This document shows positions 16,448 through 25,531 of a DNA stretch of 64,000 bases, piece after piece (position 1 is the stretch's first letter; every line of letters starts with the position of its first letter). This stretch comes from Primorskyibacter aestuariivivens (GTDB lineage Bacteria > Pseudomonadota > Alphaproteobacteria > Rhodobacterales > Rhodobacteraceae). Made by a program: the position numbers and the translations under genes. The stretch spans positions 62,001 through 126,000 of the forward strand of contig NZ_JAQIOZ010000010.1 of NCBI RefSeq assembly GCF_028023675.1, read 5' to 3'. The notes beneath the pieces were generated by a model. The model was not told where the DNA came from. It did not search any database and worked only from the letters and a program-made list of their open reading frames with translations.

Positions 16448-17065
16448 ATGCAATTGAAGACTTGGGCAATGGCCGCTGCTATCTCGGCCGTCGGACTGGC
16501 GGCACTCGCGCATTCCGGCGCGACCGGGGTGATGAAAGAGCGGATGGATGCAATGGGCGAAATGGGCGACGCTATGAAGCGCCTGACGCCCATGATGCGT
16601 GGCCAGACCGCCTATGACCCGGACGTCGTGCGCAATGCGGCTGACACGATGATCGGTCACGCGGGCACCCAGATGACCGAGCTGTTCCCGGAAGGGTCAA
16701 ATGGAGCCCCGTCGGAGGCGCTCGACGCGATCTGGGAGGATTGGGAAGAGTTTGCTGCTCTGGCGGAAGCCCTACGATCCAGTGCTGAGGGCATGAAGCT
16801 GGCCGCGGGCAATGGCCTCGGTGGCCCCGGGGACATGCCCGGCAGTGGCATGATGGGGACAGACCAGGGAATGATGGGAACCGGTCAGACCATGATGGGC
16901 GGCGGCCAGGGGATGATGGGAACGGGTCAAGGCATGATGGGTGGCACGCCAGGACAGATGATGACCACCGAAATGCTGGCAGAAATGCCCGTCAATGCAG
17001 GGTTCATGGCCGTGACGCAGACGTGTTCGGCCTGTCATCAGAAGTTCCGGGCTGAGGAAAACTGA
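16448..17065 (+). CDS. Cytochrome c'-like protein with an inserted Met-rich repeat
   Basis: A 205-residue protein with a signal peptide (to about AHS-23), a helical cytochrome c'/c-556-like body and a C-terminal haem motif CSACH (193-197), as in class II cytochromes. Between helix 3 and the haem motif is an insert at about residues 130-172 made of tandem GMMG-type units. It adds 14 methionines and resembles the Met-rich copper-binding segments of CusF or CueO. Ordinary cytochromes c' are about 150 residues long and lack it. The gene lies between two other cytochromes, 3 nt before the di-haem gene. Confidence 0.88.
   Translation: MQLKTWAMAAAISAVGLAALAHSGATGVMKERMDAMGEMGDAMKRLTPMMRGQTAYDPDVVRNAADTMIGHAGTQMTELFPEGSNGAPSEALDAIWEDWEEFAALAEALRSSAEGMKLAAGNGLGGPGDMPGSGMMGTDQGMMGTGQTMMGGGQGMMGTGQGMMGGTPGQMMTTEMLAEMPVNAGFMAVTQTCSACHQKFRAEEN
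16835..16963 (+). repeat. Tandem Met-rich coding repeat (GMMGTGQ-type units)
   Basis: About five imperfect 7-codon units (GMMGTDQ, GMMGTGQ, TMMGGGQ, GMMGTGQ, GMMGGTP) are encoded in succession, flanked by further methionines. The repeat is in frame within the cytochrome c'-like gene. Confidence 0.85.
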
Positions 17066-17068
17066 CGC

Positions 17069-17974
17069 GTGCGGTTGCTGTTCCGGGGACTCCTAATGGC
17101 TGCGACTGTTGGCGTGACGGGAGGTATAGCCCTCGTTGCATGGCCAATCGGGATCGAGCCGCCTGAGTCACTCGAGGTCCTCGAAGGCGACGTGGTTCGC
17201 GGGGCATATCTGGCGCGCGCGTCCGGATGCATTGCGTGTCACAGCAATTTCGAGGCCGGAGGCGCACCGCTGGCCGGGGGCGCACCGCTCGTGACGGACT
17301 TCGGAACCTTCTACCCGCCAAACCTGACAACCGATCCCGATCACGGAATGGGAGCTTGGACGATCTCCGACTTTGCGCGCGCCGTCCGGCAGGGCGTGTC
17401 GCCGGAGGGTGAGCCGTACTACCCCACATTCACCTATCCGTTCTACGCGCAGTTCTCAGATCAGGACATCGCCGATCTCTGGGCAGCTTTTCAGACCGTT
17501 CCAGCGGTTCCAGAACCATCACCAGCGCACGCGGCCAGTTTTCCATTTGATCAACGCTGGGGGCTGAAGCTTTGGCGGGCGGCCTATTTGTCGGAGCCGG
17601 ACACCGATCCGGTTGAAGAACGCAGCAATGCCTGGAACCGCGGCAAATGGCTGGCGCGAGGGGCGGCCCATTGCGGCGCCTGTCACACGGACCGAAACAT
17701 TGCCGGGGCCCGGATCGCGGACCGGATATTTGCCGGAAACGACAGTCTGCCGGACGGCAAAAGTGCGCCCTCGATCCTGCCCGCCGATCTTCAGGCCGCA
17801 GGTTGGGACGCTGACAGCTTGGCCTATGCTCTCCGCACCGGGATCACGCCAGAAGGTGATGTGTTCGGCGGCAGCATGGCGGAAGTCGTGAATTACGGAA
17901 CGGCGTTTTTGAGTGATGCTGACCTTGCCGCCATGGCCACTTACATCCTGGACAACGACCTGTCCGAAAATTGA
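17069..17974 (+). CDS. Di-haem cytochrome c
   Basis: A 301-residue protein with an N-terminal anchor/signal helix and two class I cytochrome domains. The haem sites are SGCIACH (about 51-57) and HCGACHTDRN (about 204-213). The layout resembles the cytochrome subunits of membrane dehydrogenases and thiosulfate dehydrogenase-like proteins. The start is a GTG three bases after the previous stop. It directly precedes the multicopper oxidase, so electron exchange between the two is plausible, though not shown by the sequence. Confidence 0.88.
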   Translation: MRLLFRGLLMAATVGVTGGIALVAWPIGIEPPESLEVLEGDVVRGAYLARASGCIACHSNFEAGGAPLAGGAPLVTDFGTFYPPNLTTDPDHGMGAWTISDFARAVRQGVSPEGEPYYPTFTYPFYAQFSDQDIADLWAAFQTVPAVPEPSPAHAASFPFDQRWGLKLWRAAYLSEPDTDPVEERSNAWNRGKWLARGAAHCGACHTDRNIAGARIADRIFAGNDSLPDGKSAPSILPADLQAAGWDADSLAYALRTGITPEGDVFGGSMAEVVNYGTAFLSDADLAAMATYILDNDLSEN

Positions 17975-17983
17975 GAGTTATTG

Positions 17984-19372
17984 ATGACCCTGAACCTCAG
18001 CCGCAGAAAGTTTATCGCCGCAGGTGCCGCGCTCGCAACGCTTGGCGCAGGGCGTGGCTGGGCAGCCACCCCAATCGACCTGCACACGCGTGTCGCCGAT
18101 GTCCAGCTTCTGCCAGAGAAATATGGGCAGACCCGTATCTGGGGTTTTGACGGAACGGCGCCGGGGCCGGAAATCCGGGTGGCGCAGGGCGCGCGCGTTC
18201 AAAGGCGTCTGATCAATGACCTGCCCGACGCGACCTCCACCCACTGGCACGGGATCCGCATCGACAACGCGATGGATGGTGTTGCAGGTCTCACCCAGGA
18301 CGCCATCGCGCCCGGTGCATCGTTTCAGTACGACTTCGTGGCACCTGATGCGGGCACCTACTGGTACCACGCGCATAACCAGTCGTTCGAACAGGTAGCA
18401 CGCGGCCTTCATGGCGCGCTGATCGTCGAAGAGCCGGAGCCGATCGATATCGACCGTGAGGAGGTTCTGATCCTTGACGATTGGCTTGTCGACCCCGAGA
18501 CCGCCCAGATCGCGGATACCTTCGGGGCGATGCACGATCTGAGCCACGCCGGGCGGCTAGGCAACTACATAACCACGAACGCCACCTATAACCTCGCACT
18601 GCCGGTCAAGCGGCACGAACGTCTGCGCCTGCGCATGATCAACGCTGCAAATGCGCGCGTTTTTCAACTGGCGCTCGATGGTCTCGAAGGCTGGATCGTT
18701 GCGCTCGATGGCATGCCCCTCGCCCAGCCAAGGCCGATCGATGGGAATATCGTCCTGGCGCCCGCGCAGCGGGTCGATCTGATCGTTGACGTGACTGCGG
18801 AAGCTGGTGGCGCCGGACATATCGTGCAGATCGACCGCAACGAGAGTTTTTCGCAAGTGGCTTTCGAAGTGACCGGAGACGCTACCCGCGCGCGACGGGA
18901 CGCTCCCCGCGCGCTGCCCCCGAACGCCCATGCGATACCGGATCTGGCCGAGGCCACAAAACTTGAATTGCTCATGCAGGGCGGTGCTATGGGCGGCATG
19001 ATGGGAGCGATGATGGGCGGGCAGATGTCGTCCATGCGCGACATGATGCAGTCCGGCAACTTTTGGGCGTTCAACGGAGCGGTCGGCGGCATGGACGGCG
19101 CACCGCTCGCGGCCTTGTCGCGCGGTGAGACGGTGCGCCTGAAGATCACCAATGATACGGCGTTCCCCCATGCCATGCATCTGCACGGAATGCATTTTCA
19201 TGAAATGGCACCCGACGGGATCCTTGGGCCGCTTCGGGATACGACACTGCTGGATCGTGGCGAGGTCCGCGACATTGCGTTCGTGGCCGACAACCCCGGC
19301 AAATGGCTGCTGCATTGTCATATGCTGTCGCACTCAGCTTCGGGCATGATGACCTGGATCGACGTGGCATGA
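17984..19372 (+). CDS. Multicopper oxidase, CueO/CopA-like (first of three)
   Basis: A 462-residue protein with a Tat signal (SRRKFIAAG) and three cupredoxin domains. All four copper-binding motifs are present: HWHG (about 87), YWYHAHN, HAMHLHGMHFH and HCHMLSHSASGM. A Met-rich loop (MGGMMGAMMGGQM) before the last domain resembles the cuprous-oxidase substrate loop. Such enzymes oxidise Cu(I) to Cu(II) in the periplasm using oxygen. An ATG at 17984 is used; a TTG just upstream is also open. It is embedded among four cytochromes c, which is unusual. Confidence 0.93.
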   Translation: MTLNLSRRKFIAAGAALATLGAGRGWAATPIDLHTRVADVQLLPEKYGQTRIWGFDGTAPGPEIRVAQGARVQRRLINDLPDATSTHWHGIRIDNAMDGVAGLTQDAIAPGASFQYDFVAPDAGTYWYHAHNQSFEQVARGLHGALIVEEPEPIDIDREEVLILDDWLVDPETAQIADTFGAMHDLSHAGRLGNYITTNATYNLALPVKRHERLRLRMINAANARVFQLALDGLEGWIVALDGMPLAQPRPIDGNIVLAPAQRVDLIVDVTAEAGGAGHIVQIDRNESFSQVAFEVTGDATRARRDAPRALPPNAHAIPDLAEATKLELLMQGGAMGGMMGAMMGGQMSSMRDMMQSGNFWAFNGAVGGMDGAPLAALSRGETVRLKITNDTAFPHAMHLHGMHFHEMAPDGILGPLRDTTLLDRGEVRDIAFVADNPGKWLLHCHMLSHSASGMMTWIDVA

Positions 19373-19854
19373 ACCGGGGCACTGCCTTTGTCGGGGCTGT
19401 TTCTATCGCCATGGTTGGAGCGGGGATCCTTTTCTGGATGGCCAATGCGGCAGGCTCCGATAGCGGGGTCATGCCAAAAGACGTGGATATCACCGCGGGC
19501 CAAACCCTTTACGTCGAGAATTGTGCGTCCTGCCATGGTGCCAGTCTGGAAGGACAGGAGAACTGGCAAAGCCCGGGCGAGGACGGTCGCTTACCGGCAC
19601 CGCCGCATGACGAGACAGGACACACCTGGCATCACGGGGATCAGGTTCTTTTTGAGTACACCAAGCTTGGTGGCCGCGCACTGATGGCGGCTCAGGGCAT
19701 GGAGTTCGATAGCAGTATGCCAGGCTTCGGGGATCAGCTTTCCGATCAGGAGATCTGGAACATTCTTGGATACATCAAATCGACCTGGCCCGACCGAATA
19801 CAGGAAATGCAAGCGGTGCGGACCGAAGGCGAGACACGGAAGAGGGAAAATTGA
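19369..19854 (+). CDS. Membrane-anchored c-type cytochrome
   Basis: A 161-residue protein with an anchor helix (about 6-28) and one haem motif, CASCHG (52-57). HETGHTWHHGDQ and a likely axial methionine in SSMPGF follow. The pattern matches the small class I cytochromes found with copper oxidases. It overlaps the multicopper oxidase stop codon (ATGA) and is followed after 1 nt by a DsbA-like gene, so these are clearly one transcript. Confidence 0.9.
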   Translation: MNRGTAFVGAVSIAMVGAGILFWMANAAGSDSGVMPKDVDITAGQTLYVENCASCHGASLEGQENWQSPGEDGRLPAPPHDETGHTWHHGDQVLFEYTKLGGRALMAAQGMEFDSSMPGFGDQLSDQEIWNILGYIKSTWPDRIQEMQAVRTEGETRKREN

Positions 19855-19855
19855 G

Positions 19856-20584
19856 ATGAAAATACTTTTGAGGCTGGTTTTGGCGTCGATCCTCGTTGTC
19901 CCACTTGCCGTTCAGGCCGACGGTCTAAGCGAAGATCGCGTCAAGGAACTCGTGCTTGAGGCTATTCGCGAGAACCCCGAGATCGTATTGGAGGCGGTTC
20001 AGATCATAGAGCAGCGCGAGCAGCAGCGTCAGGCCGCAGCCGCTGCAACCGTTCTATCCGAGAACCGCGATCTACTGGAAAACGACCCGAATGCGCCGGT
20101 GCTCGGCAATCCAGAAGGCGATGTGACAGTTGTCGAGTTCTTCGACTACAACTGTCCTTATTGCCGCCGCGTGAAGCCGCATATCGAAGCATTGCTGGAA
20201 GCAGACCCGAATGTCCGGCTGGTCTATCGGGAGTGGCCAATTCTGGGCGACGGGTCCGTCTTTGCCGCACGCGCGGCGCTCGCCGCACGCGAGCAGGGCA
20301 AGTACGAAGAGTTCCACTGGGCGCTTATGGGGATGGCCGGACGGGCCGAAGCGGCCTCTGTGATTCAGATGGCCGGGCAGGTTGGACTGGATGTCGCGCA
20401 ATTGCGGCGCGACATGGAGTCTCCGGAAATCGATGCGCATATCGCAGCGTCGATGGAGCTGAGCCGTGCGCTCGGTTTCAATGGAACACCATCCTTCGTG
20501 ATCGGCGATGCGCTCGTTCCCGGCGTAATCGAGGCGGACCAGATGATTCGTCTCACGGAAGAAGCGCGTGCAGCAAGCCAGTGA
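19856..20584 (+). CDS. DsbA/ScsC-like periplasmic thiol-disulfide oxidoreductase
   Basis: A 242-residue protein with a signal peptide (to about VQA-20) and a charged helical N-terminal segment like that of ScsC/Com1 trimeric isomerases. A thioredoxin fold follows, with FFDYNCPYCRRVKPH (active site CPYC near 99-102) and the cis-proline FNGTPSFVIG. It probably isomerises or oxidises disulfides in copper-handling proteins. It ends the plus-strand cytochrome/oxidase operon and converges on copZ. Confidence 0.9.
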   Translation: MKILLRLVLASILVVPLAVQADGLSEDRVKELVLEAIRENPEIVLEAVQIIEQREQQRQAAAAATVLSENRDLLENDPNAPVLGNPEGDVTVVEFFDYNCPYCRRVKPHIEALLEADPNVRLVYREWPILGDGSVFAARAALAAREQGKYEEFHWALMGMAGRAEAASVIQMAGQVGLDVAQLRRDMESPEIDAHIAASMELSRALGFNGTPSFVIGDALVPGVIEADQMIRLTEEARAASQ

Positions 20585-20586
20585 TC

Positions 20587-20781
20587 TTACACCGGTGCCG
20601 CCTCGTACCCGGCAGACTTGATTGCTTGGATCACGGCCCCGTCGGTTTGGGAAGTTGTGACTTCAACCGTCCGGGCATCGAGGTCGGTTGAAACCTGAGC
20701 TGCAGGATCGAGACCTGCGATTTCTTTTGTGATTGCAGCGGTGCAATGGCCGCAGCTCATGTCTGGTACGTGGAATTTCAT
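20587..20781 (-). CDS. copZ: CopZ-like copper chaperone (single HMA domain)
   Basis: A 64-residue protein that is one heavy-metal-associated domain, with the metal site MSCGHC near the start (C10, C13) and the usual SAGYEA end. Such chaperones pass Cu(I) to CopA ATPases. It is divergent from copA and has its own CueR-type promoter. The ATG at 20779-20781 is preferred over an upstream one because it gives the standard domain length. Confidence 0.93.
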   Translation of the reverse strand: MKFHVPDMSCGHCTAAITKEIAGLDPAAQVSTDLDARTVEVTTSQTDGAVIQAIKSAGYEAAPV

Positions 20782-20807
20782 GTGAGGTCCTTTCCTGACT
20801 TGGGCTC

Positions 20808-20838
20808 GAGATAGGGATTCCAGCAAGTGGAAGGTCAA
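20808..20838 (-). promoter_or_regulatory. CueR-type promoter of copZ
   Basis: On the minus strand, -35 TTGACC (20833-20838) and -10 TATCTC (20808-20813) are 19 bp apart. The spacer contains TTCCACTTGCTGGAA, the CTTCCA/TGGAA dyad seen in the other two CueR-type promoters. Confidence 0.85.
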
Positions 20839-20886
20839 GTGGAGGTCGGTGAGTAGGGCAAAACAAAAATATTTTCATCTGCCCTA

Positions 20887-20917
20887 TTGAGCTTCCAGTC
20901 ACTGGAATCCCTATATC
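20887..20917 (+). promoter_or_regulatory. CueR-type promoter of copA
   Basis: -35 TTGAGC (20887-20892) and -10 TATATC (20912-20917) are separated by a 19-bp spacer, TTCCAGTCACTGGAATCCC. The dyad matches the copZ promoter 49 nt away on the other strand, so the two genes are probably induced together by CueR. Confidence 0.87.
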
Positions 20918-20946
20918 CGTTGTGAACTCAGATAAGGCGAACCGAC

Positions 20947-23457
20947 ATGATCCAAAACTCGCAAGTCACTCTTAGCATCGAAGGCATGACCTGCGCGTCT
21001 TGCGTTGGTCGTGTGGAAAAATCCCTTTCGGCGCTGGAAGGCATCTCCGATGTCTCCGTCAACCTCGCGTCTGAATCCGCACGACTGTCCGTCAACGACC
21101 CGGCCCGTCTGCAAGACGCCGCTAGGGCGCTGGATACACTGGGCTACCCTGCGCGGACCGCGAGGGTCACTCTCAACATTGCATCCATGTCCTGCGCCTC
21201 CTGCGTCGGGCGGGTCGATAAGGCGCTGGCTGACGTGCCAGGTGTCTTGTCCGTGACCGTGAATCTCGCCGCCGAGACAGCCGTCGTCGAATTCCTTGAA
21301 GGTGCAGTCGCGACGGCTGATCTGATGGCTGCGACTGCGGCCATTGGTTACCCCGCCGAGGTCGCGGAAGCGAACGCCAGCCAGTCGCGCGTAGAACGCA
21401 AGGCGGAAGAAGCGGATAAACTCCGCCGCAACGTCTTCTTTGCGGCGGCTCTGACACTCCCGGTCTTCGTTTTGGAGATGGGCGCACACCTTGTCCCGGC
21501 CTTTCATATGGCCATAGCGAACAGCATCGGGACCCAGACATCCTGGGTCATCCAGTTCGTTCTGACGACGATCGTTCTCTTCGGCCCCGGCAGGCACTTC
21601 TTTTTGAAGGGTATTCCGGCGCTGCTTCGCGGTGCCCCGGACATGAACAGTCTTGTCGCTGTAGGCACAGGTGCCGCTTGGACCTACTCGGTGGTCGCAA
21701 CCTTCCTTCCCGGCCTGCTGCCTGTGGGCGTGCGCGCAGTATATTTCGAGGCCGCTGCCGTTATTGTCGTGCTCATCCTGATCGGACGCTGGCTCGAAGC
21801 CCGAGCGAAGGGACGGACTGGCGCGGCTATCCAGTCGCTCCTGGGACTTCAGGTCCGTACCGCCCGCGTCCTGCGTGATGGTGAGACCGTCGAGGTTGAC
21901 GTCGATGCGCTCGGCGTTGGCGACACGATCCTCGTGCGCCCTGGCGAGCGGATTCCCGTCGATGGTGAGGTCGTTGATGGGACCAGCAACGTTGACGAGA
22001 GCATGATAACAGGCGAGCCTGTGCCCATAACGAAAGCCGCAGGCGCAACCGTCACCGGCGGCACGGTAAACGGCACCGGCAGCCTGACTTTCCGAGCGTC
22101 ACGCGTAGGCTCTGACACGACGCTCGCGCAGATCATTCGCATGGTCGAAGAGGCGCAGGGCGCCAAACTGCCAATCCAGGGACTGGTGGACCGGGTAACG
22201 CTTTGGTTCGTGCCCGCCGTCATGGCCTTGGCAGCCCTGACAGTTGTTGTTTGGCTATTGGTCGGCCCTGACCCGGCATTGACCTTTGCGCTGGTGGCGG
22301 GAGTGTCAGTGCTGATCATCGCCTGCCCCTGTGCCATGGGGCTTGCCACGCCGACCTCGATCATGGTGGGGACAGGTCGCGCAGCCGAGATGGGTGTTCT
22401 GTTTCGCAAAGGTGACGCGCTTCAGGAACTCTCAACCGTCAATGTCATCGCGCTTGATAAGACCGGAACGGTGACAGAGGGCAAACCAACGCTGACCGAT
22501 GTCGTCGTCGCAGAAGGCTTCGACCGCGAATCCGTCCTGGGTCTGATCGCTGCCGTGGAGGAGCAGTCAGAGCATCCGATTGCCGAGGCCATCGTCCGAG
22601 GCGCGCGCAGCGAAGGCATCACAGTTCCCTCTGCGTCCGGCTTCCGGTCAGTTACCGGATACGGGGTCGCGGCCATGGTCGATGGCAAAGAGGTCATGGT
22701 TGGTGCGGATCGCTACATGATCCGCGAGAACGTCGACATCGCGTCCCTTGTCGACACCGAAAAAAATCTGGCCAGCCGTGGTCGCACCGCGCTCTACGCG
22801 GCCGTTGATGGCAAGTTGGCTGCCGTCATCGCGGTTGCCGATCCGGTAAAACCCGCGAGCCGTGACGCAATTGCCGCTCTCCACGGCCGAGGCTTCCAGG
22901 TCGCCATGATTACCGGCGACAAGCAGGAGACGGCCGAGGCCATCGCCCGCGAGACAGGGATCGACCAGGTCATCGCGGGCGTGCTGCCGGACGGAAAGGT
23001 CGCGGCGCTTGATGACCTGAGGGCAGGGGGCCGCAAGATTGCCTTCGTGGGCGACGGGATCAACGACGCGCCTGCGCTGGCGCATGCCGATGTGGGCATC
23101 GCGATCGGCACGGGCACGGACGTGGCGATCGAGTCCGCCGATGTGGTGCTGATGTCAGGCGATCTGCGCGGCGTGGTGAACGCGGTCGAGGTGTCGAAGC
23201 GGACGATGTCGAATATCCGCCAGAACCTCGTTTGGGCGTTCGGCTACAACGTGGCCTTGATCCCGGTTGCTGCGGGTGTGCTTTACCCCGCCTTCGGGTT
23301 GCTGCTGTCTCCAGTTTTCGCCGCGGGCGCGATGGCGCTGTCCTCGGTTTCGGTCCTGACCAATGCGCTGCGCCTGCGCCGTATTGCCCCCGCGATGTAT
23401 GAGCCGCCAAAGACTGAGACGCCACTCACGCAGGCCCATACCCAACCGGCAGAATAG
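20947..23457 (+). CDS. copA: CopA, Cu(I)-exporting P1B-type ATPase
   Basis: An 836-residue P1B-1 ATPase. It has two N-terminal HMA domains (GMTCASC near 13-19 and MSCASC near 79-84) and eight membrane helices. The ion motif CPC sits in [13 protein letters not shown], the phosphorylation site is DKTGT, and GDGINDAP is in the hinge. It pumps Cu(I) from cytosol to periplasm, where the multicopper oxidases act. It lies under a CueR-type promoter with cueR 13 nt downstream in the same direction. Confidence 0.97.
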   Translation: MIQNSQVTLSIEGMTCASCVGRVEKSLSALEGISDVSVNLASESARLSVNDPARLQDAARALDTLGYPARTARVTLNIASMSCASCVGRVDKALADVPGVLSVTVNLAAETAVVEFLEGAVATADLMAATAAIGYPAEVAEANASQSRVERKAEEADKLRRNVFFAAALTLPVFVLEMGAHLVPAFHMAIANSIGTQTSWVIQFVLTTIVLFGPGRHFFLKGIPALLRGAPDMNSLVAVGTGAAWTYSVVATFLPGLLPVGVRAVYFEAAAVIVVLILIGRWLEARAKGRTGAAIQSLLGLQVRTARVLRDGETVEVDVDALGVGDTILVRPGERIPVDGEVVDGTSNVDESMITGEPVPITKAAGATVTGGTVNGTGSLTFRASRVGSDTTLAQIIRMVEEAQGAKLPIQGLVDRVTLWFVPAVMALAALTVVVWLLVGPDPALTFALVAGVSVLIIACPCAMGLATPTSIMVGTGRAAEMGVLFRKGDALQELSTVNVIALDKTGTVTEGKPTLTDVVVAEGFDRESVLGLIAAVEEQSEHPIAEAIVRGARSEGITVPSASGFRSVTGYGVAAMVDGKEVMVGADRYMIRENVDIASLVDTEKNLASRGRTALYAAVDGKLAAVIAVADPVKPASRDAIAALHGRGFQVAMITGDKQETAEAIARETGIDQVIAGVLPDGKVAALDDLRAGGRKIAFVGDGINDAPALAHADVGIAIGTGTDVAIESADVVLMSGDLRGVVNAVEVSKRTMSNIRQNLVWAFGYNVALIPVAAGVLYPAFGLLLSPVFAAGAMALSSVSVLTNALRLRRIAPAMYEPPKTETPLTQAHTQPAE

Positions 23458-23470
23458 GAGATTGAGCCCC

Positions 23471-23869
23471 ATGAATATTGGAGAAGTCGCGGAACGCTCT
23501 GGTATCCCGCCCAAGACCATTCGCTATTACGAGGATATCGGTCTGGTTCGCCCGCAACGAAGTGGCAACGGCTACCGGGCCTTTCGCGAGATGGATGTGC
23601 ACAAGCTCGCATTTCTCGGTCGTGCCCGCGCCCTCGGGTTTTCCATCGAGGACTGCCGGACCCTGCTCAGCCTCTATGAGGACGAAAGCCGCGAAAGCGT
23701 GCAGGTCAAGGCCATTGCAGAGGACCATCTGACCGCGATTGACGAAAAGATCACGCAGCTTCAGTCAATGCGAGAGACGCTCTCCCATCTGATCAAATCC
23801 TGCCACGGCGACCATCGTCCGGATTGTCCGATCCTGAGCGACCTGGCCGGCGATCCGGCACGATCCTAG
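23471..23869 (+). CDS. cueR: CueR-like copper-responsive MerR-family regulator
   Basis: A 132-residue MerR-family protein with an N-terminal HTH (VAERSGIPPKTIRYYEDIG). The metal-binding loop CHGDHRPDCPIL (C117, C125) near the C-terminus is the two-cysteine site that defines Cu(I)/Ag(I) sensors. It is expected to activate the three CTTCCA/TGGAAG promoters in this window (TVP38 operon, copZ, copA). Confidence 0.93.
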   Translation: MNIGEVAERSGIPPKTIRYYEDIGLVRPQRSGNGYRAFREMDVHKLAFLGRARALGFSIEDCRTLLSLYEDESRESVQVKAIAEDHLTAIDEKITQLQSMRETLSHLIKSCHGDHRPDCPILSDLAGDPARS

Positions 23870-23924
23870 GCGACGACACGTAATTCTGCAGCGGGCAACG
23901 GTGCCCTTTTCGAAAGCAAGTCAA

Positions 23925-25451
23925 ATGAAGTGTCTTTCGAGGCGCTCCTTCCTCTCCAATTCCGCCGCTACGTTCGCCGTTTATGCTGTCCCGGCCGTAG
24001 TGGGCGCAGAGGCACTTACGCAGTCGGACGCAACAACCCTGAAAATAACGACCCGAACGCTCGATATCAGTGGCCGGGCGGCAACTGTTAAAGGGATCGT
24101 GGATGCGTCAGGAAGATCTGGCCTGGTTCTTGATCCCGCGGCACGTTTCCGGGTCGACCTGTCCAACAACCTGAACGAAGAAACCATCGTGCACTGGCAT
24201 GGACAGATTCCTCCAAACGTCATGGACGGGGTTTCGAACACGAACCCCATGATCGCGCCAGGCACAAGCCGCTCGTTCGACTTCATGCCGCGTTCAGGCA
24301 CTTATTGGATGCATAGCCACGTTCCAGCCCAGGAAATCGATCTCCTCGCGGCACCGCTGATCGTGCGCAGCCCATGGGACATAGCGAACGACAGGCAGGA
24401 AGTCGTGATGTTCCTGCACGACTTTTCTTTCCGGTCCGGCGAGGAAATCCTGGCGGACTTTACCTCAGGTGCTGCGATGGATCACGGCAGGGTCCAGGAT
24501 GGCAGCCAGATCGGCGCGAAACCGCGACAGATCATTGGCAGCCACAGCTCTGATCCCATGCAGATGCCCGGCATGGCCGGAATGGACCACGGTGCGATGG
24601 CGATGCCCGGCATGGATCACGGGGGCATGACGATGGATTTGAACGACTTCGAATTCGACGCCCATATTGCGAACGACAGGACTCTCGACGACCCCGAGAT
24701 CGTGCCAGTCGACAAGGGGGGAAGTGTTCTCCTGCGCATCATCAACGCCTCTTCGATGACGGCATTCTGGATCGATCTTGGAGGATCGAACGGCGAACTG
24801 GTGGCAGTTGATGGAGATCTCGTAGAGCCAAGTTATGGAACGCGGTTCGGGGTCGCCATGGGTCAGCGACTGGATATCGAAGTGCGGATTCCCACAGACG
24901 GCACAACCGTGCCTGTTCTGGCCCTGCGCGAGGGGGCACGAGAACGGACCGGGCTCATCCTCGCGCCCGCTGGTGCGCAAGTGCCCAAAATCGCGACGAT
25001 GAGCGACAACACTCACCCGGCGTTTTCCGGAGATGTTTCGTTGGAAACGGCGCTCCGGGCGAAGCATCCGCTGGCATTCAAGCGGCCCGACAGGACCCAC
25101 ATGGTCATGCTCGGCGGCGCGATGTCGCCCTACTCATGGACGATCAACGGTCAGCTGTGGGGAAGGCACACTCCAATCGCCGTTCTTCAGGGCGAGCGGA
25201 TCGAGATGATGTTTCACAACATGTCGATGATGGCGCACCCAATGCATCCCCATGGGCACGTCTTTCAAGTCGTCAATGTTAACGGGATGCAAATTGCAGG
25301 AGCCGTCCGCGATACCGTCCACGTCCCTGCCATGGGCATGGTGACGGTGGCTTTCGACGCTGGCGAAGTCGCGCCCTGGATGCTGCATTGCCATCACATG
25401 GCGCATATGGCGACCGGAATGATGACGGAGCTGGATGTTCGAAGTGTCTGA
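23925..25451 (+). CDS. Multicopper oxidase with Met/His-rich insert (second of three)
   Basis: A 508-residue protein with a Tat signal (SRRSFLSNS) and multicopper oxidase motifs HWHGQ, YWMHSHV, HPMHPHGHVF and LHCHHMAHMATGM. A Met/His insert between domains (about residues 215-240, with MPGMAGMDHG and MPGMDHGG) is typical of PcoA/CopA-type copper resistance oxidases. It probably oxidises or binds Cu(I) in the periplasm. It lies 55 nt after cueR. The ATG at 23925 is used; a GTG at 23901 is open upstream. Confidence 0.93.
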   Translation: MKCLSRRSFLSNSAATFAVYAVPAVVGAEALTQSDATTLKITTRTLDISGRAATVKGIVDASGRSGLVLDPAARFRVDLSNNLNEETIVHWHGQIPPNVMDGVSNTNPMIAPGTSRSFDFMPRSGTYWMHSHVPAQEIDLLAAPLIVRSPWDIANDRQEVVMFLHDFSFRSGEEILADFTSGAAMDHGRVQDGSQIGAKPRQIIGSHSSDPMQMPGMAGMDHGAMAMPGMDHGGMTMDLNDFEFDAHIANDRTLDDPEIVPVDKGGSVLLRIINASSMTAFWIDLGGSNGELVAVDGDLVEPSYGTRFGVAMGQRLDIEVRIPTDGTTVPVLALREGARERTGLILAPAGAQVPKIATMSDNTHPAFSGDVSLETALRAKHPLAFKRPDRTHMVMLGGAMSPYSWTINGQLWGRHTPIAVLQGERIEMMFHNMSMMAHPMHPHGHVFQVVNVNGMQIAGAVRDTVHVPAMGMVTVAFDAGEVAPWMLHCHHMAHMATGMMTELDVRSV

Positions 25452-25531
25452 TGTGGTGCGGTAATTCGGATTTTCGGGAACCTTCCACGCTGGAGGGTCG
25501 TTTTGTTGGCAGAACATACCGGAGGTTCACC

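Noticed and set aside
16835-16963. Tandem repeat as a CRISPR or non-coding satellite
   Set aside because: The units are in-frame heptads of a coding region with no spacer structure.
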